From Marinobacter salexigens (GTDB lineage: Bacteria; Pseudomonadota; Gammaproteobacteria; Pseudomonadales; Oleiphilaceae), in assembly GCF_002806945.1 (NCBI RefSeq), contig NZ_NIHC01000005.1, forward strand, positions 186,001 through 250,000: a DNA stretch of 64,000 nt, written 5' to 3'. Under the pieces are notes generated by a model. That model saw nothing but the letters and a program-made list of their open reading frames with translations, searched no databases and was not told the DNA's origin. The number at the start of each line of letters is the position of its first letter. Positions within the stretch are counted from its first letter, which is position 1. Position numbers and translations under genes: made by a program. This document shows positions 1 to 7,581 of the stretch, piece by piece.

Positions 1-40
1 TAATACAGTGGCTTTATAGAAGCTTAGTTCAGGACTTCAC

Positions 41-541
41 ATGGCCAACATTGTCAAACATACCGTACTGGCAGTTTTAGTGTCGTTTGTACTGGGTGGG
101 TGCGCCAGTAACCAGCATTTATCGTCTTCCCCCCTACACACGCAATATCACCCGGAAGAATCCGCTCCCGGCTCGGTGAAAGCCGATAAGCTATGGCAGG
201 TTTTCGAGCGCTATCAGGGTGCGCCCTATCACTACGGCGGCACTACGGGCAGAGGTTTCGATTGCTCTGGTTTTATAACCACCGCATATCGTGAAAGCCT
301 GGGCCAACAGTTACCCCGCACCACCTCACTCATGCTGCGACACGGCGAGGCGATATCCCCCGGAGACATTGAACCAGGTGACATCGTCTTTTTCCGTATC
401 GCCGGCAAAGACCAGCACGCCGGCATTTACATGGGAGACAACCGCTTCATTCATGCCTCTACATCGTCCGGTGTCATCATGTCGGACCTGAATGGTTATT
501 ACTGGCGTGGCCGCTTTTCCCAAGCCCGCCGCTTTGAATAA
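41..541 (+). CDS. NlpC/P60-family cell-wall lipoprotein (putative murein endopeptidase)
   Basis: A 166-residue envelope protein that probably cleaves peptide cross-bridges in peptidoglycan. The N terminus is a lipoprotein signal with lipobox LGGC, so the mature protein would begin at a lipidated Cys21. The NlpC/P60 catalytic triad is intact: Cys75 in FDCSGF, His126 in QHAGIYMG and His138 in FIHAS. Length is normal for the Spr/YafL-type single-domain members. The start ATG has AGGA about 7 bases upstream. The stop codon lies within a 9-bp hairpin and the next gene converges 10 bases further on. The family is certain; the exact bond cut cannot be read from the sequence. Confidence 0.9.
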   Translation: MANIVKHTVLAVLVSFVLGGCASNQHLSSSPLHTQYHPEESAPGSVKADKLWQVFERYQGAPYHYGGTTGRGFDCSGFITTAYRESLGQQLPRTTSLMLRHGEAISPGDIEPGDIVFFRIAGKDQHAGIYMGDNRFIHASTSSGVIMSDLNGYYWRGRFSQARRFE

Positions 542-548
542 GCGGCGG
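526..548. other. Hairpin over the stop codon between convergent genes
   Basis: A perfect 9-bp inverted repeat (CCGCCGCTT / AAGCGGCGG) with a 5-base loop spans the NlpC/P60 stop codon. It lies directly between the ends of the two convergent genes. No T-run follows on either strand, so it is not a standard intrinsic terminator. It may still slow both polymerases or protect 3' ends. This role is inferred from position only. Confidence 0.4.
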
Positions 549-551
549 CGC

Positions 552-1166
552 TCAGGCCTGCAAGCTGCCATTCGTTGCCAAATGAATAGCGATAGCTGCC
601 ATCATCACACCAATTACACCATCAATGATTCGCCAGGCCATTGGGCGTGACAGTATCGGCGCCAGGGCAGACCCACTCCAGGCCAACAAACCAAACCACA
701 TTACAGACGCGCTGCTGGCCCCCGCCACAAAGGTGGTAGCATTCTCCTGTTGGGCACCAATAGCAGGAATCAACAAAAGCGTATCCAGGTACACCTGGGG
801 GTTAAGCAGGGTTACCGCAAGCGTGGTAAACAGAACCCCTTTCAGACTTCTGCGCCTGGCCTCTCCAACATCCAGCGCACCTCGCCCCCTGCCAGCCCGC
901 ACAAACGCCTGAATAGCCAGCCAACCCAGGAATACCACACCAAGCCAGCGCAAGACCTCCAAGGCTTCCGGCATCGCCATCAAGGCCGCACTCACGCCGA
1001 ACATACCCAGAGTAAAGAGCGTTACATCTGCAGCCATACAAAAACCGGCGGCCCACCAATGGTGCTCACGCCGTATCGCCTGGCTCAGCACATACGCATT
1101 CTGCGCCCCGATTGCGATGATAATACCGCCGCAAACAATCAAACCTGTCAGGTAACTTTCAAACAC
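552..1166 (-). CDS. argO: LysE/ArgO-family amino-acid exporter
   Basis: A 204-residue inner-membrane protein with about six hydrophobic segments, predicted to export arginine or other basic amino acids. The N-terminal IAIGAQNAYVLSQAIRREH stretch and the later LNPQVYLDTLLLIPAIG segment are characteristic of LysE/ArgO proteins. Translation appears to begin at a GTG with GGAG 9 bases upstream. The gene is divergent from an ArgP-like LysR regulator 91 bases away. This is the classical arrangement in which ArgP bound to arginine activates argO. Substrate is assigned by family and context. Confidence 0.85.
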   Translation of the reverse strand: MFESYLTGLIVCGGIIIAIGAQNAYVLSQAIRREHHWWAAGFCMAADVTLFTLGMFGVSAALMAMPEALEVLRWLGVVFLGWLAIQAFVRAGRGRGALDVGEARRRSLKGVLFTTLAVTLLNPQVYLDTLLLIPAIGAQQENATTFVAGASSASVMWFGLLAWSGSALAPILSRPMAWRIIDGVIGVMMAAIAIHLATNGSLQA

Positions 1167-1257
1167 GGTTACTGGCTCCGTTTTTCCGATGCCGCAAGAA
1201 TACCCAGATAGCGCTATACTTAAAATTCATAAATGTAATGGCGCATCAGTTCTACTA

Positions 1258-2124
1258 ATGATTGACTACAAATTACTGGAAGCTCTTGCCACTGTTGTCG
1301 AAGCGGGCGGATTCGAACGTGCCGGCGCTGTGCTTGGCCTCAGCCAATCAGCGGTTTCCCAGCGAATCCGCACCCTTGAAATTCGCATCGGCCAACCGGT
1401 TTTATTACGCAGCCCGGTTCTCAGGGCAACGCCGGCCGGGCAACAGTTGCTCAACCATGTTCAGCAAGTTCAGCTGCTGGAACGAGATTTGGCCAAGTCG
1501 CTTCCCACTCTATCGGAGCCTGCGGCAAGGCTGCGCATTGCTCTCAATGCTGACAGCCTGGCAACCTGGTGGGCAGATGCTATTGGCCCACTCAGCAACA
1601 ATGAAGACCTGCTATTAGATCTGGTGGTGGAAGATCAGGACATTGCTCTGCGCAGAATGCGCGAAGGTGATGTTGCAGCCTGCCTGTGCAGCAGCTCTCA
1701 ACCTGTAGCCGGAGCCCGTTGCATATATCTGGGCACTATGACCTACCTGCCGTTGGCCACCCCAGAGTATAAAAGGAAATATTTCAGTCAGGGCTTCAAC
1801 GAACATAGCCTACAGGCAGCACCAGCGATCATCTATGGGCCAAACGATAAGCTACAGCACCGTTTCCTGGCAGAGAGTGGCTACCATGGAACCTTCGGCT
1901 ACCACCTTTGCCCATCATCGGAGGGCTTTGTAAAATTGGCTCTCGCCGGTATGGGCTACGGAATGATTCCGGAGATTCAGGCACAGCGGGAAATTAAAAA
2001 CGGGCAACTGGTCAGCATCGCACCCGGACGATCCCTTGAGGTAAAGCTTTATTGGCACTTTTGGCGCCACAGTGGTCGCATCATGGAGCAACTCACAAGG
2101 GCACTGAAAGGGGCATCTGCTTAA
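1258..2124 (+). CDS. argP: ArgP-like LysR transcriptional regulator
   Basis: A 288-residue LysR regulator with an N-terminal winged helix-turn-helix (GFERAGAVLGLSQSAVSQRI, residues about 18-37) and a C-terminal effector domain. The HTH resembles E. coli ArgP (IciA), and the divergent argO-like exporter next door supports arginine- or lysine-responsive control of export. I chose ATG 1258 because ArgP homologues begin a few residues before the HTH; a longer in-frame start at 1189 would add 23 residues of unlikely leader. A TATACT -10-like box is at 1215-1220 with no convincing -35. The stop codon shares the palindrome TTAA with the convergent CPBP gene. Confidence 0.85.
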   Translation: MIDYKLLEALATVVEAGGFERAGAVLGLSQSAVSQRIRTLEIRIGQPVLLRSPVLRATPAGQQLLNHVQQVQLLERDLAKSLPTLSEPAARLRIALNADSLATWWADAIGPLSNNEDLLLDLVVEDQDIALRRMREGDVAACLCSSSQPVAGARCIYLGTMTYLPLATPEYKRKYFSQGFNEHSLQAAPAIIYGPNDKLQHRFLAESGYHGTFGYHLCPSSEGFVKLALAGMGYGMIPEIQAQREIKNGQLVSIAPGRSLEVKLYWHFWRHSGRIMEQLTRALKGASA

Positions 2125-2717
2125 AGTCTCCGCTTCACGTTTATGCCAAACAAATGGGGAAACCGGAGCAAGCAGTACAGCGCTATCATGTCGTAAACCC
2201 CGTGCCAGACCATAACCAAAAGCAGGCTTTCGGTTGCTTCATAAGCCAGACCAAGCACTAGCCCTAAACAGCTAGCTACAACAAAGTAGGTGAAAGAAGC
2301 GTAGTGCACCAAGCCAAACAGCACAGATGCTGCCAGCACACCAACGGCAGTATTGGTGTGCTCCACGAGCCAACCCTGCAGTGCCCCACGGAACAGCAAT
2401 TCTTCCCCCACCCCGGCAAACACGGAAAGTAGAAAAAGCACGAACCATGAGTACCCGGAAGCGAACCTGTAAAGCCCGCGCATCTGACGGTCCAGGTTAC
2501 CGGGAAACAAGCCCGGCAATTGAGTGAGTAGCAACAAAGCTCCGTAGGTACACAAAGCTCCCAGAACACCGTAAAAAAGGCTTGGCACAATCCCGGCACC
2601 TAAGATTTGCACCGGAATGCCTGCCACCAAAATAGCCAACAGCCCGACAACGCCTATACCGCCCTGAAAAGCCAGAGCGGTATATGGGGACAGTTTTGAC
2701 CGATCGCGATTCGTCAC
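2121..2717 (-). CDS. CPBP-family intramembrane glutamic protease
   Basis: A 198-residue multi-spanning membrane protein of the CPBP (Rce1-like, Abi) family. All three signature motifs are present: EELLFR with Glu105, Glu106 and Arg110, then FGLVH with His138, then WHGVYD with His172. They lie in hydrophobic segments as expected for a membrane-embedded active site. The physiological substrate is unknown. Translation starts at a GTG only 6 bases after the stop of the upstream dienoyl-CoA isomerase and with no strong Shine-Dalgarno, so coupling to that gene is likely. Its stop overlaps the argP-like stop by 4 bases. Confidence 0.85.
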   Translation of the reverse strand: MTNRDRSKLSPYTALAFQGGIGVVGLLAILVAGIPVQILGAGIVPSLFYGVLGALCTYGALLLLTQLPGLFPGNLDRQMRGLYRFASGYSWFVLFLLSVFAGVGEELLFRGALQGWLVEHTNTAVGVLAASVLFGLVHYASFTYFVVASCLGLVLGLAYEATESLLLVMVWHGVYDMIALYCLLRFPHLFGINVKRRL

Positions 2718-2723
2718 CGTTTA

Positions 2724-3578
2724 CTACTTTTCAAAGAGGCCTTTCACTGGGAACAAATCATCATACTCTGGTGCCTGCTTCTGGGCTTTCGCCTGGAAGG
2801 TTTTCATCATATCCGTGGGGCGGAACATACCTGCCTGCCAAGTTGCCATGTATTTCAGGCTATCGGCGACCGTGTGGTCACGGCTGTAGTTCAGCATTTC
2901 TTTGCACCCGGTTACCGCCAGTGGAGAGTTGGCTGCAATCTGGCTAGCTATTTTCATAACGCCTGCAATCAGCGCTTCCTGGTCAGGATAGAGCGCATTC
3001 ACAAAGCCCAGCCCTTTGGCTTCCTGCGCGGTGAACTTGCGGCCGGTATAGGCCAGTTCACGCACAACGCCTTCCGGCATCAATTTGGGCAAACGCTGAA
3101 GAGTGCCCACATCGGCGGTCATCCCCAGCTCGGTTTCCTTGATTGTAAAATACGCATCTTCTGTGCAGTAACGGCTATCTGCTGCACACACCAAATCCAG
3201 CGCACCACCAATACAGCCTCCATGAATGGCTGCCAACACTGGCAAACGAACATTTTCCAAAGACGTCAAAGTATCCTGAAGCTGCATAACAACCCGACGC
3301 AGATTCTCTGCCATTCGACCAGGATCACCACTCATGGGTACTGCACTGGAATCTGTAAAAACACCAAGATCCATGCCGGCTGAAAAGTGCTTGCCCGTAG
3401 ATGAAATAACAATCACCCGTGCATCGGTGTTCGCCTCAATGTCCTGCATGCACTTGGGCAACTCTAACCAAAAGGCTTTGTTCATGGAGTTCAGGGATTC
3501 GGGACGGCTGAATTGCACATGGGCAATCCTGTTTTCAACACTGACAGAAAAACTTTCGTAGGTGGATAGCTCAGACAA
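2724..3578 (-). CDS. Crotonase-fold delta(3,5)-delta(2,4)-dienoyl-CoA isomerase
   Basis: A 284-residue enoyl-CoA hydratase/isomerase-superfamily enzyme. It resembles ECH1-type dienoyl-CoA isomerase more than simple hydratase. The segment ADVGTLQRLPK is the ECH1 signature, and three acidic residues have the spacing known for rat ECH1: Asp128 in GGALDLV, Glu148 in KETELG and Asp156 in TADVG (intervals 20 and 8). Such enzymes move double bonds so that odd-position unsaturated fatty acids can enter beta-oxidation. The oxyanion loops KHFSAGMDLG and HGGCIGGALD are intact. Start is a TTG with AAGGAG 7 bases upstream; no ATG occurs before residue 32. It probably forms a two-gene unit with the CPBP protease. 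Confidence 0.85.
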   Translation of the reverse strand: MSELSTYESFSVSVENRIAHVQFSRPESLNSMNKAFWLELPKCMQDIEANTDARVIVISSTGKHFSAGMDLGVFTDSSAVPMSGDPGRMAENLRRVVMQLQDTLTSLENVRLPVLAAIHGGCIGGALDLVCAADSRYCTEDAYFTIKETELGMTADVGTLQRLPKLMPEGVVRELAYTGRKFTAQEAKGLGFVNALYPDQEALIAGVMKIASQIAANSPLAVTGCKEMLNYSRDHTVADSLKYMATWQAGMFRPTDMMKTFQAKAQKQAPEYDDLFPVKGLFEK

Positions 3579-3877
3579 GACAAGACTCCTTGGTTAAGTG
3601 TTTTTCGAAAATTCCGAATTGCTGACGCAAACATACCTCATGTTGCTGAAAATGTCGGGTTTATGCGTATAAGAAAACGCTTTGCTTTTCATCAGCCAAG
3701 GGGTACAGTGGCCCTCGTTGGAAAGATTTAGCAAAGCACTTCATCAATATGACGCATTCCAGTAGTTGTACGTCCTGTTTTTGATCACGCCCGTTTTTTG
3801 TTTCCGCATACCGCTGACCAGCCATCAGAAAGATGAACTGGCGGCACTTTAAATGATTGAAATCAGGATTGATTATT
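3579..3877. other. Intergenic leader region of the cold-shock gene
   Basis: These 299 bases separate the TTG-started isomerase from the cold-shock gene, and I see no further gene. It must hold the promoters of both divergent units. The sequence is A/T-rich near 3640-3680 (for example GCGTATAAG), where a -10-like element for the csp gene could lie. That would give a long 5' untranslated leader, as cspA-type mRNAs have. I find no motif pair good enough to call as a promoter. Confidence 0.35.
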
Positions 3878-4084
3878 ATGTCTACTGTTACCGGTACTGT
3901 TAAGTTCTTCAACGAAGCAAAAGGTTTTGGCTTTATCACTCGTGAAGGCGGCCCCGACGTATTTGTTCACTACAGCGCTATCCAGGGCGGCGGTTTCAAA
4001 ACTCTGGCTGAAGGCCAGCAAGTTGACTTCACCGTGACTCAGGGCCAGAAAGGTCCTCAGGCTGAGAACGTTGTTGCTGTTTAA
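3878..4084 (+). CDS. Cold-shock domain protein (CspA family)
   Basis: A 68-residue single cold-shock domain that binds single-stranded RNA or DNA and acts as an RNA chaperone. RNP1 (KGFGFI) and RNP2 (VFVHY) are intact, and the domain starts with the usual [19 protein letters not shown] 3878 is used because it gives the standard [10 protein letters not shown] terminus; an in-frame codon 21 bases upstream adds an unrelated tail. A strong terminator follows 15 bases after the stop, so the gene is monocistronic. Whether it is cold-induced cannot be told from sequence alone. Confidence 0.95.
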   Translation: MSTVTGTVKFFNEAKGFGFITREGGPDVFVHYSAIQGGGFKTLAEGQQVDFTVTQGQKGPQAENVVAV

Positions 4085-4099
4085 TTAACAGACAACGCT

Positions 4100-4130
4100 A
4101 AAAAAGGCAGCTTCGGCTGCCTTTTTTGTT
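4100..4130 (+). terminator. Intrinsic terminator of the cold-shock gene
   Basis: A near-ideal hairpin with stem AAAAAGGCAGC / GCTGCCTTTTT and the very stable TTCG tetraloop, ending in a T-run. The A-run before the stem also makes it usable from the opposite strand, where the convergent diguanylate cyclase gene ends at 4153. That gene reads away from this site's T-tail. Confidence 0.92.
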
Positions 4131-4152
4131 ACTCTCTTTCTAACTTCTGATC

Positions 4153-5241
4153 TTATCTCTGCTGCGCGGCAGCCTCTTTCACTACCTCCGTTTCCACCCT
4201 GTTTCGCCCCCCGGCCTTTCCACGATACAAGGCTCTGTCGGCACGACTGATAACAGACCCTCTGTCGTCCCCCTCACCCAACTCACTCACGCCAACGCTA
4301 ACAGTCACCTTCACTTGCTCACCCGTGACTGCTTCCCAGTCATGATCGCAAAGTGCTACTCGAATCCGCTCTGCACTCGCCAGCGCACTGTCTATTCCCG
4401 TGTCGGGAAGAATAACCAAAAACTCCTCTCCACCCCAGCGCGCTGCAATATCCTGAGTTCTCAGCTGGGCTGGAACGATCTTTCCAATTTCAGCCAGAAT
4501 AATGTCACCTGTTTCATGACCATACTGATCGTTAATCTGTTTGAAATGGTCCACATCAAGCAGCATAAACGCAACAGGGTGCCCCACTCTGCGAAAGCGC
4601 GCGATCTCATTATCGGCCATATCACTGGCGTGGCGTCGGTTGAAGAGTTCTGTCAGCGAATCTATCGTAGCCAGTTTGCGAAGCTTGCGCTGCGCCGAAA
4701 CCACCACACTCATATAGTAAAATGACAGGTAGGAGAACATTGCAAACACAACACTAAGGTTAAACACGTGGACGCCGAACAGCCCTGCAGACGGTATCGG
4801 CTGCACAGGCTCAATGAACCACATGAGAATATCCAGCCCCACATAATAACCCCAAAGCAAAAGGATCAGGATAACTACTGTACGAGGGCGCACCGAACTA
4901 ACACATAAGATGGGGACAAACATCAGCAGGTAGTAATGAAAGCCGCTATCCCACCCAATCATTATGGTCCCAAGCGCGGAGTGAACAACTACCTCGATCC
5001 ACACAAGTGTAATTGCCAGGCGATTTTGCCTGCTCTTGATGGCGTAGTAAGCAGCCGTATACATAGCAACGCTGGCAACATTTATCCACGCGAGAATGGG
5101 CGACCCCAAGAAATAGAACAGGAAGAAAAACGAAACGTCGACGGCTGCCGCGAGTTGACACACTCTGGGCATAACCCGCCAAAAAGTCAGCCCGCGCTCG
5201 CGCCTTGCTCCAGTCTGCATTGCATTACCGAATCTTTGCAT
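4153..5241 (-). CDS. Membrane-bound diguanylate cyclase (GGDEF domain)
   Basis: About 362 residues. The N-terminal half has several hydrophobic helices (roughly residues 35-185), followed by a C-terminal GGDEF domain that makes cyclic di-GMP from two GTP. The active site is GGEEF (about residues 270-274) and a product-inhibition I-site RTQD lies exactly five residues before it. Both changes are compatible with an active, feedback-inhibited enzyme. The six-helix sensor type is not one I can name. Start is uncertain: ATG 5241 is chosen, while TTG 5250 and ATG 5220 are in frame and none has a strong Shine-Dalgarno. Confidence 0.88.
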   Translation of the reverse strand: MQRFGNAMQTGARRERGLTFWRVMPRVCQLAAAVDVSFFFLFYFLGSPILAWINVASVAMYTAAYYAIKSRQNRLAITLVWIEVVVHSALGTIMIGWDSGFHYYLLMFVPILCVSSVRPRTVVILILLLWGYYVGLDILMWFIEPVQPIPSAGLFGVHVFNLSVVFAMFSYLSFYYMSVVVSAQRKLRKLATIDSLTELFNRRHASDMADNEIARFRRVGHPVAFMLLDVDHFKQINDQYGHETGDIILAEIGKIVPAQLRTQDIAARWGGEEFLVILPDTGIDSALASAERIRVALCDHDWEAVTGEQVKVTVSVGVSELGEGDDRGSVISRADRALYRGKAGGRNRVETEVVKEAAAQQR

Positions 5242-5525
5242 ATACCGCAAAATCTCTTGCCATTGAGCAGCCTGCTGCCGGTTTTTGCGGGATTGATTGT
5301 GAACGCTAGCAGCGAAATCAAAACCTGATCGCGGGCAACTGGGTATATGACTTTAGCACATAAATGAATCTCCGCTCATTTTTTAGCCGCCATAAAAACT
5401 ATACTAATAGGTACATATCACCTGACTCTCACACCGATCCAGCCAAATCATTCATTGACACAACCTAGCACTCGTCATAACATCTATTTTAAATGAACCT
5501 TATTACCCAAGATCAGGAAGCTTCC

Positions 5526-5687
5526 ATGTCCGAGCTATTCAAAGAAGTGAAAAGTGAAAATACAGCGCACGAAAAAGAAGCCAAGGCTTCAGAGGTAACA
5601 ACTGCTGCACCTGAAAGCGCAGAGAAACAATCTTCAAGCAAAGGCAAGCACGGAGATCCAGGAGTCTGCTGCGGTGGCTGCTCCTAA
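5526..5687 (+). CDS. Small Cys-tailed protein with CCGGCS C terminus
   Basis: A 53-residue protein. The first two thirds are charged and low in complexity (Glu, Lys, Ala, Ser). It ends in HGDPGVCCGGCS, a three-cysteine cluster that could bind a metal ion or redox cofactor. The tail resembles the small CCGSCS-motif proteins I recall from Marinobacter and Halomonas, whose function is not known to me. ATG 5526 is preferred over an upstream in-frame ATG at 5493 because AGGAAG lies 6 bases before it. It converges on a periplasmic copper chaperone gene, which hints at metal handling but does not prove it. Confidence 0.65.
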   Translation: MSELFKEVKSENTAHEKEAKASEVTTAAPESAEKQSSSKGKHGDPGVCCGGCS

Positions 5688-5772
5688 GTACATCGCAAGG
5701 CGAGTGACTGGTGGCGATTCCATTGCATATACTACACGCTGGAACCGCCACTGGCCTTTCAATACTAAAGGA

Positions 5773-6282
5773 TCAATGCTCCATTCCGTGCGCTGAATGA
5801 TCCATTTCCATCTCCTTCATATCTGCGTCAAGCGATTGTACGTTTAGCTCAACAACCACTGGTTCTGCACCCTCAAATTCCAAAGTCAGAGGAATATTTT
5901 CTCCCTCTTTCAGTGGCTCTGCCAGCTTTTCAAGCATCAAGTGATAACTATGGGGCTTGAGCTCCACCACACCACCAGCCGAGATGGTTAACCCGCCCTT
6001 AACTGATTGCATGCGCATAACACCACCTGCCATCACCGTTTCGTGAATTGAAACCTGATCAGCTCTGGGCGTACTCGCACCAACCAGGGTCACAGCTTTA
6101 TCGCTGTGATTTCTGATGACCAGATAGCCAACTCCCATAGGTGTGCCTGGCGGCGTTGGCCGGCTCCAAGGGTTCTCAATATCAATACCGCCGTGGGCGT
6201 GCTCGCTGGCCACTACAGTTGTGGAAAAGACAGAAAAAATCAGAGCGCTGCTGGCGAACAGCAATGTAATTAGCTTTTTCAT
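5773..6282 (-). CDS. Periplasmic copper chaperone PCu(A)C
   Basis: A 169-residue exported copper(I)-binding protein of the PCu(A)C (DUF461) family, which delivers copper to the CuA site of cytochrome c oxidase. A Sec signal peptide (MKKLITLLFASSALIFSVFS) is followed by the cupredoxin-like domain. The binding motif is present: His and Met ten residues apart in HETVMAGGVMRM, then HLM about 22 residues later. The C-terminal tail is rich in Met and His (MEMDHSAHGMEH), giving a possible extra copper site. ATG 6282 is chosen because it starts the signal peptide; 13 more in-frame codons lie upstream. Confidence 0.9.
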   Translation of the reverse strand: MKKLITLLFASSALIFSVFSTTVVASEHAHGGIDIENPWSRPTPPGTPMGVGYLVIRNHSDKAVTLVGASTPRADQVSIHETVMAGGVMRMQSVKGGLTISAGGVVELKPHSYHLMLEKLAEPLKEGENIPLTLEFEGAEPVVVELNVQSLDADMKEMEMDHSAHGMEH

Positions 6283-6432
6283 GGTATCTCGCGTCGCTAC
6301 TATTGAACTGAAAATGACCAATGTCAGGTGTTAAACTTCAAAGCCCACAGTGTTGCTTCCAGCTCAACTCAACACAACAAATAGAGTGCGGCGAATAGTC
6401 GCAGCGAGCGAGACAAAGCCCCTGGGCGGGGA

Positions 6433-6771
6433 TCAAGCCTTTTTTACAAACTCGGATTTGAGCTTCATGGCACCAATGCCATCGATTTTACAGTCAATAT
6501 CGTGATCGCCATCCACCAGGCGAATGCTCTTAACCTTGGTGCCCACTTTCACTACCGAGCTTGAGCCCTTAACCTTCAAATCCTTGATAACGGTAACGGC
6601 ATCACCATCCTGAAGTTCGTTGCCGTGAGCATCGCGCACTACTTTGCCCTCTGCCGCAGCTGCCGCCTCAGCCTCTGTCCATTCATGGGCACATTCCGGG
6701 CAAACAAACTGTATTCCATCTTCATAGGTGTATTCTGAAGCGCACTTGGGACAAGGAGGAAGTTGGGACAT
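6433..6771 (-). CDS. yjdM: YjdM/PhnA-type zinc-ribbon protein
   Basis: A 112-residue protein matching E. coli YjdM (formerly PhnA). It has an N-terminal zinc ribbon made by CPKC and CPEC (residues about 8-27), then a small beta-barrel domain ([17 protein letters not shown]). Despite the old name there is no sign of phosphonate genes nearby, and the biochemical role is unclear. A short GC-rich hairpin (CCCC/GGGG, near 6421-6430) lies just after the stop on its own strand, but no good T-run makes it a convincing terminator. Confidence 0.9.
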   Translation of the reverse strand: MSQLPPCPKCASEYTYEDGIQFVCPECAHEWTEAEAAAAAEGKVVRDAHGNELQDGDAVTVIKDLKVKGSSSVVKVGTKVKSIRLVDGDHDIDCKIDGIGAMKLKSEFVKKA

Positions 6772-6929
6772 TAGAGTTACCTGCTAGTTGAATTTACGGG
6801 GATTATACCACCTAGAATTATTCTATTCCGGAGGTGTAAATGAAGGCCTACTACCACGCCCGCTGCAACAGCAGGTAAACTCCACGGCATTGCTTGACCA
6901 ATACGCAAAACTGCTCAAAGGAACCAGCC

Positions 6930-7391
6930 ATGCCAATCTGGGTCGATGCCGACGCCTGCCCCGTGCCCATCCGGGAAATTCTCTGCCGTGCTGCCACACG
7001 CTGGAAAATTCAAACAACCTTTATTGCCAATCATGTGATCAAGCTGCCGCCAAGCCCTTACATTAAGGCCAGGCAGGTTATGCAGGGGTTTGATGTGGCA
7101 GACAACGAGATTATGGATCAGCTCAAGGCCGGTGATCTGGTGATCACCCAGGACATTCCGTTAGCAGCTGAAGCCATTGCAAAAGGTGCGGATGTGTTTA
7201 ACCCGAGGGGGCAGGCTTTCACCAAAGAGAATATCCGCCAGCGCTTGGCCATGAGGAATTTTATGGAAGAGATGCGCAATGCAGGACAAATGACCGGCGG
7301 GCCAGCCCCGTTCGGCCAAACCGACCGGAAAGAATTCGCTGACAAACTGGACCGGTGGTTACAGCGCAACCACAAGCCCCACAACCACTAA
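6930..7391 (+). CDS. yaiI: YaiI/YqxD family (DUF188) protein
   Basis: A 153-residue cytoplasmic protein of the conserved UPF0178/DUF188 family. It begins with WVDADACPVPIREIL and contains VITQDIPLA and GPAPFGQTDR, all family-typical. The fold is related to PIN-like nucleases, but the function is not established. ATG 6930 is chosen because AAAGGA sits 7 bases upstream and the family always starts just before the WVDADACP segment. Its last 33 bases overlap a tiny gene on the other strand. Confidence 0.9.
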   Translation: MPIWVDADACPVPIREILCRAATRWKIQTTFIANHVIKLPPSPYIKARQVMQGFDVADNEIMDQLKAGDLVITQDIPLAAEAIAKGADVFNPRGQAFTKENIRQRLAMRNFMEEMRNAGQMTGGPAPFGQTDRKEFADKLDRWLQRNHKPHNH

Positions 7392-7457
7392 CGCAACAAA
7401 TAGACCAGCGCCAGCGGCAATCTTCAATCCTTCCATCATTTCCTGCTCTGCTGTCAT
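7359..7457 (-). CDS. 32-residue single-span membrane microprotein
   Basis: A short gene of 33 codons. It encodes a 9-residue polar N terminus (MTAEQEMME) followed by one hydrophobic helix that runs almost to the end (about residues 13-32, mostly Ala, Gly, Val and Leu). The case for translation is the ribosome site: AAGGAGAT ends 6 bases before the ATG, close to a perfect Shine-Dalgarno and better than those of most genes here. It overlaps the last 33 bases of the yaiI-like gene on the opposite strand. A Fur box lies about 85 bases upstream, within the shared divergent region. I do not recognise the family. Confidence 0.6.
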   Translation of the reverse strand: MTAEQEMMEGLKIAAGAGLFVALVVVGLVVAL

Positions 7458-7540
7458 GGCTGTATCTCCTTGAGCTTATGATGTAAACAGTTCGTATGGC
7501 GATTATTTGTGCTCAGTGAACAAGCACAAAAACATATTAA

Positions 7541-7555
7541 TGATAATGGTTTTCA
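7541..7555 (+). promoter_or_regulatory. Putative Fur box
   Basis: TGATAATGGTTTTCA matches the Fur 7-1-7 consensus TGATAATnATTATCA at 12 of 14 defined positions; the left half-site is perfect. It lies 26 bases before the ATG of the sugar dehydrogenase gene and in the region shared with the divergent microprotein gene. This suggests iron-dependent repression of one or both. Confidence 0.55.
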
Positions 7556-7581
7556 TTTGCAACTCAAGAGAGGGGGAAGGT

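Noticed and set aside
6421..6432. Hairpin after yjdM as a terminator
   Set aside because: The stem is only about four base pairs with no proper T-run.
6433..6771. Phosphonate metabolism gene (old PhnA name)
   Set aside because: No C-P lyase or phosphonate genes are nearby and the YjdM family has no proven phosphonate role.
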